Part shown: positions 10,159 through 19,024 of the stretch, one piece after another
How positions within the stretch are numbered: position 1 is the first letter of the stretch
Layout of the letters: each line of letters opens with the position of its first letter
Source of the DNA: Opitutaceae bacterium
GTDB taxonomy: Bacteria; Verrucomicrobiota; Verrucomicrobiia; Opitutales; Opitutaceae
Assembly (NCBI GenBank): GCA_016711225.1
Contig: JADJTK010000034.1
Location: 1 to 64,000 of the forward strand
Length of the DNA stretch: 64,000 nucleotides
Direction of reading: 5' to 3'
Notes under the pieces: generated by a model
What the model was told of the DNA's origin: nothing
Database searches by the model: none
What the model saw: the letters and a program-made list of their open reading frames with translations, nothing else
Program-made: the position numbers and the translations under genes

Positions 10159-10210
10159 ACTGGCCACTGGTTACCGGTGACTGATCACTGGTAACCGGTC
10201 ACCGCTCACC
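10159..10210 (-). repeat. CAGTGACC-type repeat, family B, containing the stop codon of the aldo/keto reductase
   Basis: A degenerate array of CACTGG, TTACCGG, GTGACTGATCAC and related words. On the minus strand it contains the 19-mer GCGGTGAGCGGTGACCGGT, whose first TGA is the stop codon of the reductase. The same 19-mer contains the stop of uspA at 36183-36185. Confidence 0.85.
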
Positions 10211-11315
10211 GCCCGTTGGCCAGCGCCGCGATCTCGCGCAACCTCTCGCGGATGGGCAGGTGCTGGGTGCAGGCGTCCTCGCAGGCGCCGCACTCGGTGC
10301 ACGCCGCCGCCACCTCGGGCGAGAGCGACCAGTGCCACTTGAGCCGGTCCGTCATCGCGGCGTCGGTGCCCTCGAGGATCTTCTGGTTGTAGGTGTCCAT
10401 CAACTTTGGGATCTCGACGTTCACCGGGCACGGGATGCAGTAGCCGCAGCCGGTGCAGAACCCCTCGAAGCTGGAGCCGATGCTGCCCTTAATCCGCTCG
10501 ATGTGCTCGGCGGGGTACGGCTGGAAATTCTCCACTGCGGCCACCGCCTCGTCGACCTCGCGCTCGTTGGCAAACCCGACCAGCGCACAGGTGATCGCCG
10601 GCTGCGAGACGTTGAAGCGCAGTGCCGCCTGCACCACATCCTTGTCCTGCGGCCCTTTGAGGAAGGCGAGGCGGGCGGCGTTGCGCGGGATCAGGCCGCC
10701 GCCGAGTGGATTCATCGTGGCCACGCCAAGGTTATGCTTGGCGGCGGTCTCAAGCGTCTTCGCCCGAAACGGGAAGTTGATCGCGTTGTAGCCGACGGTG
10801 ATCCCCTCGAAAAGGCCGCTGTCGAGCACCGAGGCGTTGTCCTCACCGTTCAAATGCGAGGAGACGACCAGATGCTTGATCAGCCCCTCGGCCCTGGCGC
10901 GCTGGGCAGCGGCGATAGCGCCCTTCTGGCGGCGCTCGTCGAGCTGCTCGGGGCGCAGCAGGCACCAGATGTGGAAGAAGTCGATCGAGTCCACGCCCAG
11001 ACGCTTGAGCGAACGCTCCAGGCTGGCGCGCAGCGCGTCGCCGTCGGCCTCGGCGCACTTGGTGGAGACGTAAAAGCTGTCGCGCGGCATCGTCTGGAAC
11101 GCCCGGCCCATGATGGCCTCGCTGCGGTCGTCGCAGTAGTACGGCGCGGTGTCGAAATAGTTGATGCCCTTGGCGTGGGCGTGGCGCACGACCACCGCGG
11201 AGGCATCAAGGTCGGCGGGATTGGCGAAGCGCATGGCGCCAAAGCCGATCACCGAGATGTTCTTGCCGGTTCTGCCGTAGGGTTTGGTCCACATGGAAGA
11301 ATGAATGGTCTCCAT
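10206..11315 (-). CDS. Aldo/keto reductase with C-terminal 4Fe-4S ferredoxin-like region
   Basis: 369 residues. An NAD(P)H-type TIM barrel occupies about 8-280 (GRTGKNISVIGFGAMRF at the start, NYFDTAPYY carrying the catalytic Tyr environment). It is followed by cysteine motifs of the ferredoxin-tailed subfamily: CTGCGYCIPCP near 285-300 and CTECGACEDAC near 340-350. Such enzymes are usually cytoplasmic oxidoreductases of unknown substrate. Two starts are possible, ATG 11315 and ATG 11294 (MWTKPYG), and the barrel begins just after the second. Its stop codon lies inside a dispersed repeat also used by uspA. It is divergent from the uppS operon. Confidence 0.9.
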   Translation of the reverse strand: METIHSSMWTKPYGRTGKNISVIGFGAMRFANPADLDASAVVVRHAHAKGINYFDTAPYYCDDRSEAIMGRAFQTMPRDSFYVSTKCAEADGDALRASLERSLKRLGVDSIDFFHIWCLLRPEQLDERRQKGAIAAAQRARAEGLIKHLVVSSHLNGEDNASVLDSGLFEGITVGYNAINFPFRAKTLETAAKHNLGVATMNPLGGGLIPRNAARLAFLKGPQDKDVVQAALRFNVSQPAITCALVGFANEREVDEAVAAVENFQPYPAEHIERIKGSIGSSFEGFCTGCGYCIPCPVNVEIPKLMDTYNQKILEGTDAAMTDRLKWHWSLSPEVAAACTECGACEDACTQHLPIRERLREIAALANGR

Positions 11316-11546
11316 TCAATCGGGTCGCCGTCCCCGTCGCAACCCCGCAGCCCGCCCCTCCCGACGCGGAATAGGCGTTTAACGCAGCAACCCCGCCGGC
11401 CGCTTCCGCCGGAGCCGCCCTCCCCTCGGCGCCACGCGCCCGCGGCCCGCACGCGCCGGTGGCGCCGCCCCGCATCGGCCCTCCCTGCGGTTTCAGTTGT
11501 TGACCGGTTCTGCGCCCGCCGAGCACAATCCGGCAGCCCTTTTCGA

Positions 11547-12290
11547 GTGAAACCCTCCGCCGCTCCGCCTCCTGCCCACGTCGCCATCATCATGGATGGC
11601 AACGGCCGTTGGGCCCGCCAACGCGGCCTGCCTCGCATCGAGGGCCATCGCCGCGGGGTGGAGACCGTGCGCCATATCGTCGAGGCCTCCGGCCAATGCG
11701 GCGTGCGCTACCTCACCCTCTACGCCTTCTCCGCCGAAAACTGGAAACGCCCTGCCGCCGAGGTCAGCGCCCTCATGCTCCTGCTCCAGGGCTTCCTGCG
11801 CAGCGAGGTCGACGAGCTCGTCGCCAAAAAGATCCGCCTGCACACCATCGGCCGCACCGCCGAGTTGCCCGCCGCCGTGCAAAAGGAGCTCGCACGCGCG
11901 CTGCAGGCCACCGCCCATTTCACCGACTGGCATCTCACCTTGGCGCTCAACTACGGTTCCCGCACCGAGGTCGCCGACGCCGCCGCCGCCTACGCCCGCG
12001 AGGTGCTCGCCGGCCGCGAGGACCCCGCGCAGTGCTCCTACGAAAAGCTCGCCCGCCACCTCAACACCGCCGGCCTGCCCGACCCCGACCTCGTCATCCG
12101 CACTTCCGGCGAGTCGCGCATCAGCAACTTCCTCCTCCTTCAGGCCGCCTACGCCGAACTGGTCTTCACCCCGGTGCTCTGGCCCGATTTTTCCCCCGAC
12201 GACTTCCGCTCCGCCCTGGCCGAATACTCCGGCCGCGAGCGCCGCTTCGGCGCCACCGGCGAACAACTGCAACCGACGGCCTCCCGCTGA
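11547..12290 (+). CDS. uppS: Isoprenyl transferase (undecaprenyl diphosphate synthase)
   Basis: Condenses isopentenyl diphosphate units onto farnesyl diphosphate to make the C55 lipid carrier for peptidoglycan. 247 residues, normal for the family. HVAIIMDGNGRWA carries the catalytic Asp. EGHRRGV, TLYAFSAENWKRP, LNYGSR and the C-terminal DLVIRTSGESRISNFLL with the diphosphate-binding Arg are all present. GTG 11547 is the start because it sits close to the conserved opening; the frame is open far upstream through DNA antisense to the reductase, which is not coding. First gene of uppS-cdsA-dxr-rseP; cdsA starts 7 bases after its stop. Confidence 0.96.
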   Translation: MKPSAAPPPAHVAIIMDGNGRWARQRGLPRIEGHRRGVETVRHIVEASGQCGVRYLTLYAFSAENWKRPAAEVSALMLLLQGFLRSEVDELVAKKIRLHTIGRTAELPAAVQKELARALQATAHFTDWHLTLALNYGSRTEVADAAAAYAREVLAGREDPAQCSYEKLARHLNTAGLPDPDLVIRTSGESRISNFLLLQAAYAELVFTPVLWPDFSPDDFRSALAEYSGRERRFGATGEQLQPTASR

Positions 12291-12296
12291 CCGCCC

Positions 12297-13151
12297 GTGC
12301 TCAAACGCGCCCTCTCCACCTTCGTCCTCTGGTTCGGCCTCATCTTCCTGCTGTGGAAATTTGGCCGGCCGGCCGCCGTAATCCTCACGACCGTCATGGC
12401 CGTGCTCACCCAATACGAGTTCTACGGCATGCTCGCGCGCATGGGCCAGCGCCCCTACCGCCGGCTCGGTGTGCTTCTGGGCGCCTCGATGTTGCTCGTC
12501 CCCTACGCGGTGCGCACGCTCGCCCCGGGCTTTCTGGGTTCCGGCCCCGGGCTCATGGCCCCGCTCATGGCGCTGGCCGTGATCCTCTGCTGCATCCGCC
12601 TGCTCTATGAACGCGACCCAGCCCGACGCGTGGATACGCTCGCCTCCACCCTCTTCGGCATCGCCTACGTGCCGTTCATGTTCTCCTTCCTCATCGAGAT
12701 CTTCTTCCTTCGCGCCAACGCCAACCAGGGTCTCATGCTCGTGGTCTGGCTCGTGGCGGTGGTGAAATTCTGCGACACCGGGGCCCTGCTGGTAGGCACC
12801 GCCATCGGCCGCCACAAGATGTCGCCCTCCATCAGCCCCAAGAAAAGCTGGGAAGGGCTGATCGGCGGTGTGCTCACCTCGGCCGCCGTCGGTGCCGCAT
12901 TGGTGCATTTTCTCCAGCCGCGCGGCCTCTATCCGGAGAACTTCACCGTGCTCTGGGGCGCTGTCGCCGCCGTGCCGATCGCCCTCATCGCCGTCGTCTC
13001 CGACCTGATCGAATCGATGATCAAACGCCGCGCCGACATGAAGGACTCGGGCCGCTCCGTCCCCGGCATCGGCGGGGCCTTCGACCTCACCGACAGCGTC
13101 ATCCTCACCGCACCCGCGGCCTATATCCTGTTCGCCTATCTCCTGCGCTAA
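12297..13151 (+). CDS. cdsA: Phosphatidate cytidylyltransferase
   Basis: Inner-membrane enzyme making CDP-diacylglycerol from phosphatidate and CTP, the branch point of phospholipid synthesis. 284 residues with several hydrophobic helices (LSTFVLWFGLIFLLWKF near the start, AVLTQYEFYGMLA, GLMAPLMALAVILCCIRLLY). The signature region reads KMSPSISPKKSWEGLIGG, then SDLIESMIKRRADMKDSG and PGIGGAFDLTDS, where the common DR-x-DS ending is LTDS while the metal-binding Asp residues remain. Start GTG 12297. It lies between uppS and dxr with almost no spacing, so it is co-transcribed. Confidence 0.94.
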   Translation: MLKRALSTFVLWFGLIFLLWKFGRPAAVILTTVMAVLTQYEFYGMLARMGQRPYRRLGVLLGASMLLVPYAVRTLAPGFLGSGPGLMAPLMALAVILCCIRLLYERDPARRVDTLASTLFGIAYVPFMFSFLIEIFFLRANANQGLMLVVWLVAVVKFCDTGALLVGTAIGRHKMSPSISPKKSWEGLIGGVLTSAAVGAALVHFLQPRGLYPENFTVLWGAVAAVPIALIAVVSDLIESMIKRRADMKDSGRSVPGIGGAFDLTDSVILTAPAAYILFAYLLR

Positions 13152-13170
13152 GGTGCGCCGGTCCGCCCCC

Positions 13171-14334
13171 ATGGAGGTTCGCAAACGCATCGTTCTGCTC
13201 GGCGCCACCGGTTCCATCGGCGAGAACACCCTGCGGGTGCTCGCCGCCCACAGCGACCGTCTCCAGCTCGTGGGCATCGCCGCCCACACCAACACGGCCA
13301 AGCTCGCCGCCATCGCCCGCCGCTTCGCCGTGCCGCACGTCGCCCTGGGCGACCCCGCCGCGGCCGCCGCCGCGCAACGCGACGGTGGTTTCCCCCCGGG
13401 CACAACCATCCACGCCGGCCTCGACGGCCTGACCGCGCTCGCCACCCTGCCCGCCGCCGACCTCGTGCTCGTGGCCGTCGTCGGCACCACCGCGCTGCGC
13501 CCCACCCTGGCGGCGATCGCCGCCGGCAAGGACATCGCCCTGGCGAGCAAAGAAATCCTCGTGCTCGCCGGCAAATTCGTGATGGCCGCCGCCCGCGAGC
13601 GCGGCGTACGCCTGCTGCCGGTCGACAGCGAGCACAACGCCCTCTTCCAGTGCCTCGCCAGCGCGCCCACCCGTGAGGTGCGCCGCATGATCGTCACCGC
13701 CTCTGGCGGGGCCTTCCGCGACCGCGCCCCCGCCGACCTCGCCGACGTCCGCCCCGAGGATGCCTTGCGCCATCCCAACTGGTCGATGGGTCCCAAGATC
13801 ACCGTCGACTCCGCCACCCTCGCCAACAAAGGCCTGGAGATGATCGAGGCGCAGTGGCTCTTCGGCCTGCGCGCCGAGCAGATCGAGGCGGTAATCCACC
13901 CGCAAAGCATCGTGCACGGCCTGGTAGAGTTCACCGACGGCAGCATCCTCGCCCAGCTCACGCCGCCGAGCATGACCTTCGCCATCCAGCACACCTTGCT
14001 CTACCCGGAGCGTGTCGCCGGGGTGGAGCCCACGCTGGATTTCCAAAAGTTGATGACGCTCGATTTCCGGCCCGTCGACCCCGCCCGTTATCCGTGCCTG
14101 CGCCACGCCACCGAGGCGATGCGCGCCGGTGGCACCGCGCCGGCCGTCTTCAACGCGGCCAACGAGGTCGCCGTCGCCGCCTTCCTCGCCCACCGCCTGC
14201 CCTTTCTCGACATCGCCCGAGTCGTCGGCGAGACCCTCGCCCGCCTGCCCGTCGTGGAACCGGCCTCGGTGGAGGAGGTCCTCGCCATGGACCAATGCGC
14301 CCGCGCCACCGCCCAACTCCTCGCCACCTCCTAG
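13171..14334 (+). CDS. dxr: 1-deoxy-D-xylulose 5-phosphate reductoisomerase
   Basis: Second step of the MEP isoprenoid pathway, NADPH-dependent, cytoplasmic. The Rossmann motif LLGATGSIGENTL lies at about residues 8-20. The metal/substrate regions VDSEHNALFQ, TASGGAFRD and HPNWSMGPKITVDSATLANKGLE are all conserved, with the C-terminal four-helix domain after about 280. I favour ATG 13171 (387 residues); GTG 13153, in frame just after the cdsA stop, is possible and adds six residues. It supplies precursors for the uppS product, so the operon groups isoprenoid and envelope lipid genes. Confidence 0.96.
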   Translation: MEVRKRIVLLGATGSIGENTLRVLAAHSDRLQLVGIAAHTNTAKLAAIARRFAVPHVALGDPAAAAAAQRDGGFPPGTTIHAGLDGLTALATLPAADLVLVAVVGTTALRPTLAAIAAGKDIALASKEILVLAGKFVMAAARERGVRLLPVDSEHNALFQCLASAPTREVRRMIVTASGGAFRDRAPADLADVRPEDALRHPNWSMGPKITVDSATLANKGLEMIEAQWLFGLRAEQIEAVIHPQSIVHGLVEFTDGSILAQLTPPSMTFAIQHTLLYPERVAGVEPTLDFQKLMTLDFRPVDPARYPCLRHATEAMRAGGTAPAVFNAANEVAVAAFLAHRLPFLDIARVVGETLARLPVVEPASVEEVLAMDQCARATAQLLATS

Positions 14335-14349
14335 TCTCCGCCTCCCGCC

Positions 14350-15813
14350 ATGTCCGGAAGTATCCTCGAATTCCTGCTCGCCAACCCGCTCTCGTTGCTC
14401 GTGGCGGTCTTCTTCCTCGGTTTGTCGATCCTGGTGCACGAGCTCGGTCACTACCTCGCCGCCCGCTGGCGCGGCATGATCGCGCCTCGCTTCTCCATCG
14501 GCCTCGGCCCGAAGATCTGCGGCTGGACGGACAAACACGGCACCGAGTTCTGCCTCTCCTGGATACCACTGGGCGGCTATGTGGCGCTCCCCCAACTCGC
14601 CGACATGGGTGAACTCGAGGGCGGCGACGCCGCCGCGGCCAAGGCCCTGCCGCCGGCCCGCTACCTCGACAAGGTGATCGTTTCGGCCGCCGGGGCCGTC
14701 TTCAACGTGCTCTTCGCCTTCGTCCTTGCCACCATCATTTGGCAGGTCGGCGAGCCCTCCTCCGCCACCGCCCAAACAACCACTATCGGGCACGTGGCGC
14801 CGACGATCACCCTCTCCGACAATCGCGCGGTGCCCAGTCCCGCCAGCGAAGCCGGAATGCTCCCCGGCGATATCATCCGCAGCATCGACGGCCGCCCCGT
14901 GGCGGTCTGGGACGACGTCGTCCAGGCCCTCGTCATGGGCGCGGGCCGCACCGACGACGGCCGCCGCTCCGCCGCCTTCGGTCTTGAGCGCAACGGCCAG
15001 CCCCTGGTCCTCACCGTGCACCCGCAACTCGCCTCCGATGAGAAGATCCGGCGGGTAGGCATCTCCGCCGCCGGCCCGGTGCTCGTGGATACGGTCGCCC
15101 CCGGCAGCAAGGGCGCCAAAGCCGGTCTCCGCCCGGGCGACACAGTCGAAGCCATCAACGGCACCCGCATCCTCGGGCCCGGCGCCCTCGACGGCTTCTT
15201 CACCGCCAACAAGACCCAGCCGCTCACCCTCACGCTCCGTCGCGACGGCGCCAGTGTCGAGGTCCTGCTGCCTGCCGGCTCGACCGGAGAAGGCACGGAG
15301 GCCTTGGGCGTCGAATGGATCACCCAGCGGGTCACGATCCATGTCGATCCCTTCCGGCAATTGGTGGGCCAGTTCAAGGCCGCTTACCGCACAATCTGGA
15401 GCCTGATCAATCCCAACTCCGATATCGGGCTTTCGAAGATGAGCGGTCCCATCGGAATCATCACCGTCTTCGCCGCCGCCTCGGTGAGCGGGTTTCTCGC
15501 CGTCCTTTCCGTCACCATTCTCATCAATGTCGCCCTGGCCGTCTTCAACCTGTTGCCCATCCCGGTGCTCGACGGCGGCCACATCGTCTTCGCCACCATC
15601 GCCAAGCTCCGTGGCCGGCCCCTGCCGCTCAACATCGTCGCCAGCCTGCAGATGACCTTCGTGGTACTATTGCTCTCGATGATGCTCTACGTCAGCGCCC
15701 ACGACGTGCGGCGCATCTCGCGCGGGGACCCCCGCCCGCCTGCCGAGCAAAAGCAGCCCGACCCGAAGAGCCCTGCGGCGCCCGCCGCGGAACCCGTGCC
15801 GGCCAAGCCCTGA
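14350..15813 (+). CDS. rseP: RIP-type intramembrane zinc metalloprotease
   Basis: Site-2-protease family enzyme that cuts transmembrane substrates such as anti-sigma factors in the inner membrane. 487 residues. His30, Glu31 and His34 (HELGH) lie in the first membrane helix, and the second metal motif is PVLDGGHIVF in the C-terminal helices. Two PDZ domains lie between (MLPGDIIRSIDGRPV and GLRPGDTVEAINGTRI). A hydrophilic Pro-rich tail follows the last helix (about residue 450 on). Last gene of the uppS-cdsA-dxr-rseP operon, a common arrangement in many phyla. Confidence 0.95.
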   Translation: MSGSILEFLLANPLSLLVAVFFLGLSILVHELGHYLAARWRGMIAPRFSIGLGPKICGWTDKHGTEFCLSWIPLGGYVALPQLADMGELEGGDAAAAKALPPARYLDKVIVSAAGAVFNVLFAFVLATIIWQVGEPSSATAQTTTIGHVAPTITLSDNRAVPSPASEAGMLPGDIIRSIDGRPVAVWDDVVQALVMGAGRTDDGRRSAAFGLERNGQPLVLTVHPQLASDEKIRRVGISAAGPVLVDTVAPGSKGAKAGLRPGDTVEAINGTRILGPGALDGFFTANKTQPLTLTLRRDGASVEVLLPAGSTGEGTEALGVEWITQRVTIHVDPFRQLVGQFKAAYRTIWSLINPNSDIGLSKMSGPIGIITVFAAASVSGFLAVLSVTILINVALAVFNLLPIPVLDGGHIVFATIAKLRGRPLPLNIVASLQMTFVVLLLSMMLYVSAHDVRRISRGDPRPPAEQKQPDPKSPAAPAAEPVPAKP

Positions 15814-16184
15814 CGGTGGGCCGCGCTCCCTTCGCCAGCGCCCACTCCGCCCCGTTCGGCCCGCGCAGCCGGCGCGCCGGCGCGGCTGTTGCCCACGACA
15901 GGCCGTTCACGCCTCGGCCCCGCAGAAACCGCGCGCCGCGAACGGCCGGCTGCATCGGGCAACGCTGATCCCCACGTGGCGCCTCCAGCCGCCAACCACC
16001 GCCGTGCCCAGGGTCGTTCCGGCCCCTGTCGTGGAAACCAACGACAAGCGTGCCCGGCCCGCGACTCCGGCCTTTGGAGCCAGCCCTGCGCCATTCAATC
16101 GCCCTGCCGGGGCGCTCATCCTGCGATTCTACCGCTCACCCGAAAATCCGAACAATCCAGCCTCCCACGACGTCTGAGGCCGCG
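15814..16184. other. Intergenic region after rseP
   Basis: No gene supported. It contains GC-rich inverted text such as CAGCCGGCGCGCCGGCGCGGCTG near 15868-15891 and otherwise unstructured GC-rich sequence. The open frame upstream of 16185 lacks a signal-peptide-like or conserved start. Confidence 0.5.
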
Positions 16185-17132
16185 ATGCAATTCATTCCTC
16201 CTTCCACGCTGCTGCTGGCAGCCTTCGCCACTTCCGGTGCCCTGCGGGCCGCCCCAGATCCAGTCTCCGATGACACGACGCCCGAGCTCCGCTTCTCCAT
16301 GGACTCTCAATACACCGTCTCCGGCGCCGGCCAGATGAAGCAGCGCGCCCACCGGGTGGGTTCCCTCTCCTCGCAGGAGTCCTCGCTCACGATCTCCGGA
16401 CGCCTCCCCCTCGGCGCCGCCGATGAAATCGGTCTCGGCGCGAGCCTGGAAGAAATCCGCCTCGACCACAGCTTCGCCGGCGTTCCTGCCGGATCGCGAG
16501 GCCCCTTCCCGGAGCAACTCCGCCGCACCGCGCTCGACCTCTCGTGGCAACACCGTTTCGATACCCGCTGGTCGTCGATCCTTTCCGCCAGTCCCGGTCT
16601 CAACTGGGCCGATGCCAAATGCGAGCGCGGCGCCTTCGGCGTGCGCGGCCTGGCCGGGGCGCGTTTCCAGCAGAACTCCAATCTGCAGTGGCTGTTTGGC
16701 GTCGTCTACGACTCCCAATCCGACGACTACACCGTCCTGCCGGTCGCGGGCCTGGAATGGAAGATGTCGGACCAATGGACCGTGGCCCTCGGCTTCCCGC
16801 GCACCGCCCTGACTTTCGCCGTCTCACCCGACTTCTCCCTCTCGTTGGAAGCCGAGGGGCGCACGGGGAATTACGACCTCGCCAACGACCCTTGGCGGGA
16901 CTCCAGCGGCAACCCCGACCATTTGCTCGACGATTCGAACTTTGAGTATTCGGAGGCCCGCGTCGGGCTGAAAGCCACCTATCGCTTCTCCCCCCGCTGC
17001 GCCCTCAACGCCGCCGTCGGCAGCGTGGTCTATCGCGAGGGTGAATACCACAAGGAGGGGCTCAAGGTGCCCAAGTTCAAGTCCGACGGGCTGGCCGCCT
17101 ACGGTTCGCTCGGGCTCACCGTGTCGTTCTGA
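16185..17132 (+). CDS. Predicted outer-membrane beta-barrel protein, function unknown
   Basis: 315 residues with a signal peptide (about 1-21, ending LRAAP). The rest is alternating amphipathic strands with aromatic girdles (LDLSWQHRFDTRWSSILSAS, NLQWLFGVVY, WTVALGFPR), ending in LGLTVSF with a terminal Phe typical of Bam-inserted barrels. It resembles the DUF6268-like outer-membrane family, but the assignment is by general appearance. Start ATG 16185 gives the signal peptide. It stands alone between the rseP operon and a convergent desaturase gene and is followed by a strong hairpin. Confidence 0.82.
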   Translation: MQFIPPSTLLLAAFATSGALRAAPDPVSDDTTPELRFSMDSQYTVSGAGQMKQRAHRVGSLSSQESSLTISGRLPLGAADEIGLGASLEEIRLDHSFAGVPAGSRGPFPEQLRRTALDLSWQHRFDTRWSSILSASPGLNWADAKCERGAFGVRGLAGARFQQNSNLQWLFGVVYDSQSDDYTVLPVAGLEWKMSDQWTVALGFPRTALTFAVSPDFSLSLEAEGRTGNYDLANDPWRDSSGNPDHLLDDSNFEYSEARVGLKATYRFSPRCALNAAVGSVVYREGEYHKEGLKVPKFKSDGLAAYGSLGLTVSF

Positions 17133-17181
17133 GCCGCCGCCGCGCAAGGCCCCAGGTAATCAGCCGCTCTGCGCGTCTTCC

Positions 17182-17212
17182 CGGCCGGCGCCGCACCACG
17201 CGGCGCCGGCCG
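17182..17212. terminator. Strong hairpin between convergent genes
   Basis: A perfect 13-bp GC stem pairs 17182-17194 with 17200-17212 around a 5-nt loop. There is no T tract. It lies between the barrel-protein stop and the convergent desaturase stop, so a bidirectional terminator or mRNA end-stabiliser is plausible. Confidence 0.7.
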
Positions 17213-17380
17213 TCCTGCGTCACCCGAAACCACCACCGCCGGCGCGGTCCCGCCGCGCTCCCCTTAATGACCAAACGCGTTCTCGCGTGGCGAGACGACC
17301 TTTCTCGGGGTGAGCCGAGTGCACTCCCGCCCCTCCGGACCGATGAACAGGGAGCCACCGACAACCACACTCATGCACCG

Positions 17381-18496
17381 TCAGCCCACCGCGCGGGCCC
17401 GAGCGAGCACACGCCAGGCCTGCCGCAGCTCGCGACGAAGCTCGGCCATTCCCGCGCGGGCCCGGTCGATCTGAACGTCGGCCCGATTCCCACAATCCGC
17501 CCGTGCGGCCGCCCACCCTGCGGCGATCGCGGCCAGCCTAGCCTCCGAGGCCTGCAACATCTCACGGACGCGTTCCGGCAACGGTCGCGGCGGGCTGCCG
17601 AGCACCGTCGCCAGCCGGCGCCGCGTCTCGGCGAGTTGCGCGAGCAGGATCTTCTCGTGCGGCACCCGCCGCAAGCCGCGCACAAGGCGCACCCGCTCCA
17701 GCAGCCAGATCGTCCATTTGGTCGGATCCCACTGCCACCACCGCACCCCGTTGCGGTAGTCGTATTGAAACTCATGGTGGTAGTTGTGGTAGCCCTCGCC
17801 GAAGGTGAAGAGGGCCATGATCCAGCTGTCGCGCGCACTGCAACGGCTCGAATAGGGTCGACGGCCGATGGTATGACAAAGGGAGTTGATGCAGAAGGTC
17901 ATATGCTGCACCGCCGTCACCCTCGCGACCCCGGCCAGGAGCAGCCCGCCGAGCGCACCGACGCCGCCGGCGTGTAGCCAGCCGAGCAAGGCCGGCAACA
18001 AGAAGCCAACACCGACCGAGAGCGGCAGGTAGTACCGATCCTGCCAGCGCAGGAGCGCATCTTTCTCGAGATCGGCCACGTTGTCGCGCGGGGGCTCGGC
18101 GTTGAGCTTGAAGAGAATCCAGCCCATGTGGGCGTGCCAGAAACCGTGCGTCACCGAATACGGGTCATCGTCGTGGTCGGTGTGCTGGTGGTGCTTGCGA
18201 TGGTCGGATACCCATTCAAGGGCGCTGTTCTCGAAGGCCGCCGCCCCGAACAGCAGGGTGAACAGCTTCACCGGCCAGCGCGCCCGAAAGGTCAGATGGG
18301 CAAAGAGCCGATGATAGCCGACGGTGATGCTCAACCCAGTCGCACAGAAGAAGGCGGCGAAAAGCCCGAGCTGAAACGGACCCACCCCATAAGACCAAAG
18401 GTAGAGCGGCACGGCCGTGACTGAAACCAAGGCGGAACCGATGAGGAACGAGCTATTGACCCAGTTGATACGAGTGGCGGGAAGGCGAAACGGCAT
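17381..18496 (-). CDS. Membrane fatty-acyl desaturase (delta-9 type)
   Basis: Di-iron membrane desaturase, 371 residues, introducing a double bond into acyl chains to adjust membrane fluidity. All three histidine boxes are present: HRLFAH (62-67), HRKHHQH (99-105) and EGYHNYHH near 235-242. Hydrophobic helices lie near 15-60 and 165-190. About 90 residues of charged, probably coiled-coil sequence follow the desaturase core (AQLAETRRRLATVL onward), longer than the usual short tail; its role is unknown. Divergent from the PadR gene, with a palindrome in between. Confidence 0.93.
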   Translation of the reverse strand: MPFRLPATRINWVNSSFLIGSALVSVTAVPLYLWSYGVGPFQLGLFAAFFCATGLSITVGYHRLFAHLTFRARWPVKLFTLLFGAAAFENSALEWVSDHRKHHQHTDHDDDPYSVTHGFWHAHMGWILFKLNAEPPRDNVADLEKDALLRWQDRYYLPLSVGVGFLLPALLGWLHAGGVGALGGLLLAGVARVTAVQHMTFCINSLCHTIGRRPYSSRCSARDSWIMALFTFGEGYHNYHHEFQYDYRNGVRWWQWDPTKWTIWLLERVRLVRGLRRVPHEKILLAQLAETRRRLATVLGSPPRPLPERVREMLQASEARLAAIAAGWAAARADCGNRADVQIDRARAGMAELRRELRQAWRVLARARAVG

Positions 18497-18571
18497 GCCT
18501 GGACAGTGGCCCGACGAGAGCGAAATCGCGAGGGCCTCCGGCCTATTGTAGTCACCTCCGCCCTGGAGCGT

Positions 18572-18592
18572 CCCCTGTGTAAACCACAGGGG
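18572..18592. promoter_or_regulatory. Palindrome in the desaturase/PadR divergent region
   Basis: CCCCTGTG (18572-18579) and CACAGGGG (18585-18592) form perfect 8-base arms around TAAAC. It sits 76 bases upstream of the desaturase start and 75 bases upstream of the PadR start, so it could serve either promoter. Confidence 0.5.
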
Positions 18593-18610
18593 AATCCCGG
18601 CAACGGAGGC

Positions 18611-18652
18611 TTGACTAGCGATTGGCCCCTGCTACCTTGCCAGCCCAAGGTA
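18611..18652 (+). promoter_or_regulatory. Putative padR promoter with overlapping operator
   Basis: TTGACT (18611-18616) and TACCTT (18633-18638), spaced 16, resemble -35 and -10 boxes. The -10 box is part of an inverted repeat TACCTTG-N6-CAAGGTA (18633-18652), which would let a PadR dimer block its own promoter. Inferred from position and symmetry only. Confidence 0.5.
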
Positions 18653-18666
18653 CCTTCATAAAAGCC

Positions 18667-18990
18667 ATGAGCCTCGACGAGAAATTCACCGCCCTGCGCA
18701 AGGGACTGCTCGAGCTCCTCCTGCTCAAGATCATCGCCGCCGACAAGGTCTATGTCGCCGATATCCTACGTCAGCTCAACGCCACCGAGTTCGCCACCCC
18801 GGAGGGCACCCTCTACCCCCTGCTGAGCAAGATGCGCCGCGAAGGCCTGCTCGACTACGAGTGGCAGGAGTCCGACGCCGGTCCCCCTCGCAAATACTAC
18901 AAGCTCACCGCCAAGGGCCGCGAACAGCTCCGGGAGCTGTCCGACTACTGGAACAAGATCCACGGCACCGTGAAGGGCCTGGGGCCCTGA
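18667..18990 (+). CDS. PadR family transcriptional regulator
   Basis: 107 residues; a winged-helix dimeric repressor of the short PadR-s2 class. The opening LDEKFTALRKGLLELLLLKI and the wing GTLYPLLSKMRREGLLDYEW are characteristic, and the C-terminal helix (LTAKGREQLRELSDYWNKI) would dimerise. ATG 18667 is chosen; a TTG 15 codons earlier lies in the promoter region. A PspC-domain gene starts 34 bases downstream, the classic PadR/PspC pairing, so it probably represses its own operon in response to an envelope or small-molecule signal. Confidence 0.92.
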   Translation: MSLDEKFTALRKGLLELLLLKIIAADKVYVADILRQLNATEFATPEGTLYPLLSKMRREGLLDYEWQESDAGPPRKYYKLTAKGREQLRELSDYWNKIHGTVKGLGP

Positions 18991-19024
18991 GCGCCCACCA
19001 CTTTCCACCGAGACTCCGTCGCCC

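Noticed and set aside
10260..11546. Upstream extension of the uppS frame giving a 676-residue protein
   Set aside because: The extension is antisense to the aldo/keto reductase and has no domain character; uppS starts at GTG 11547.
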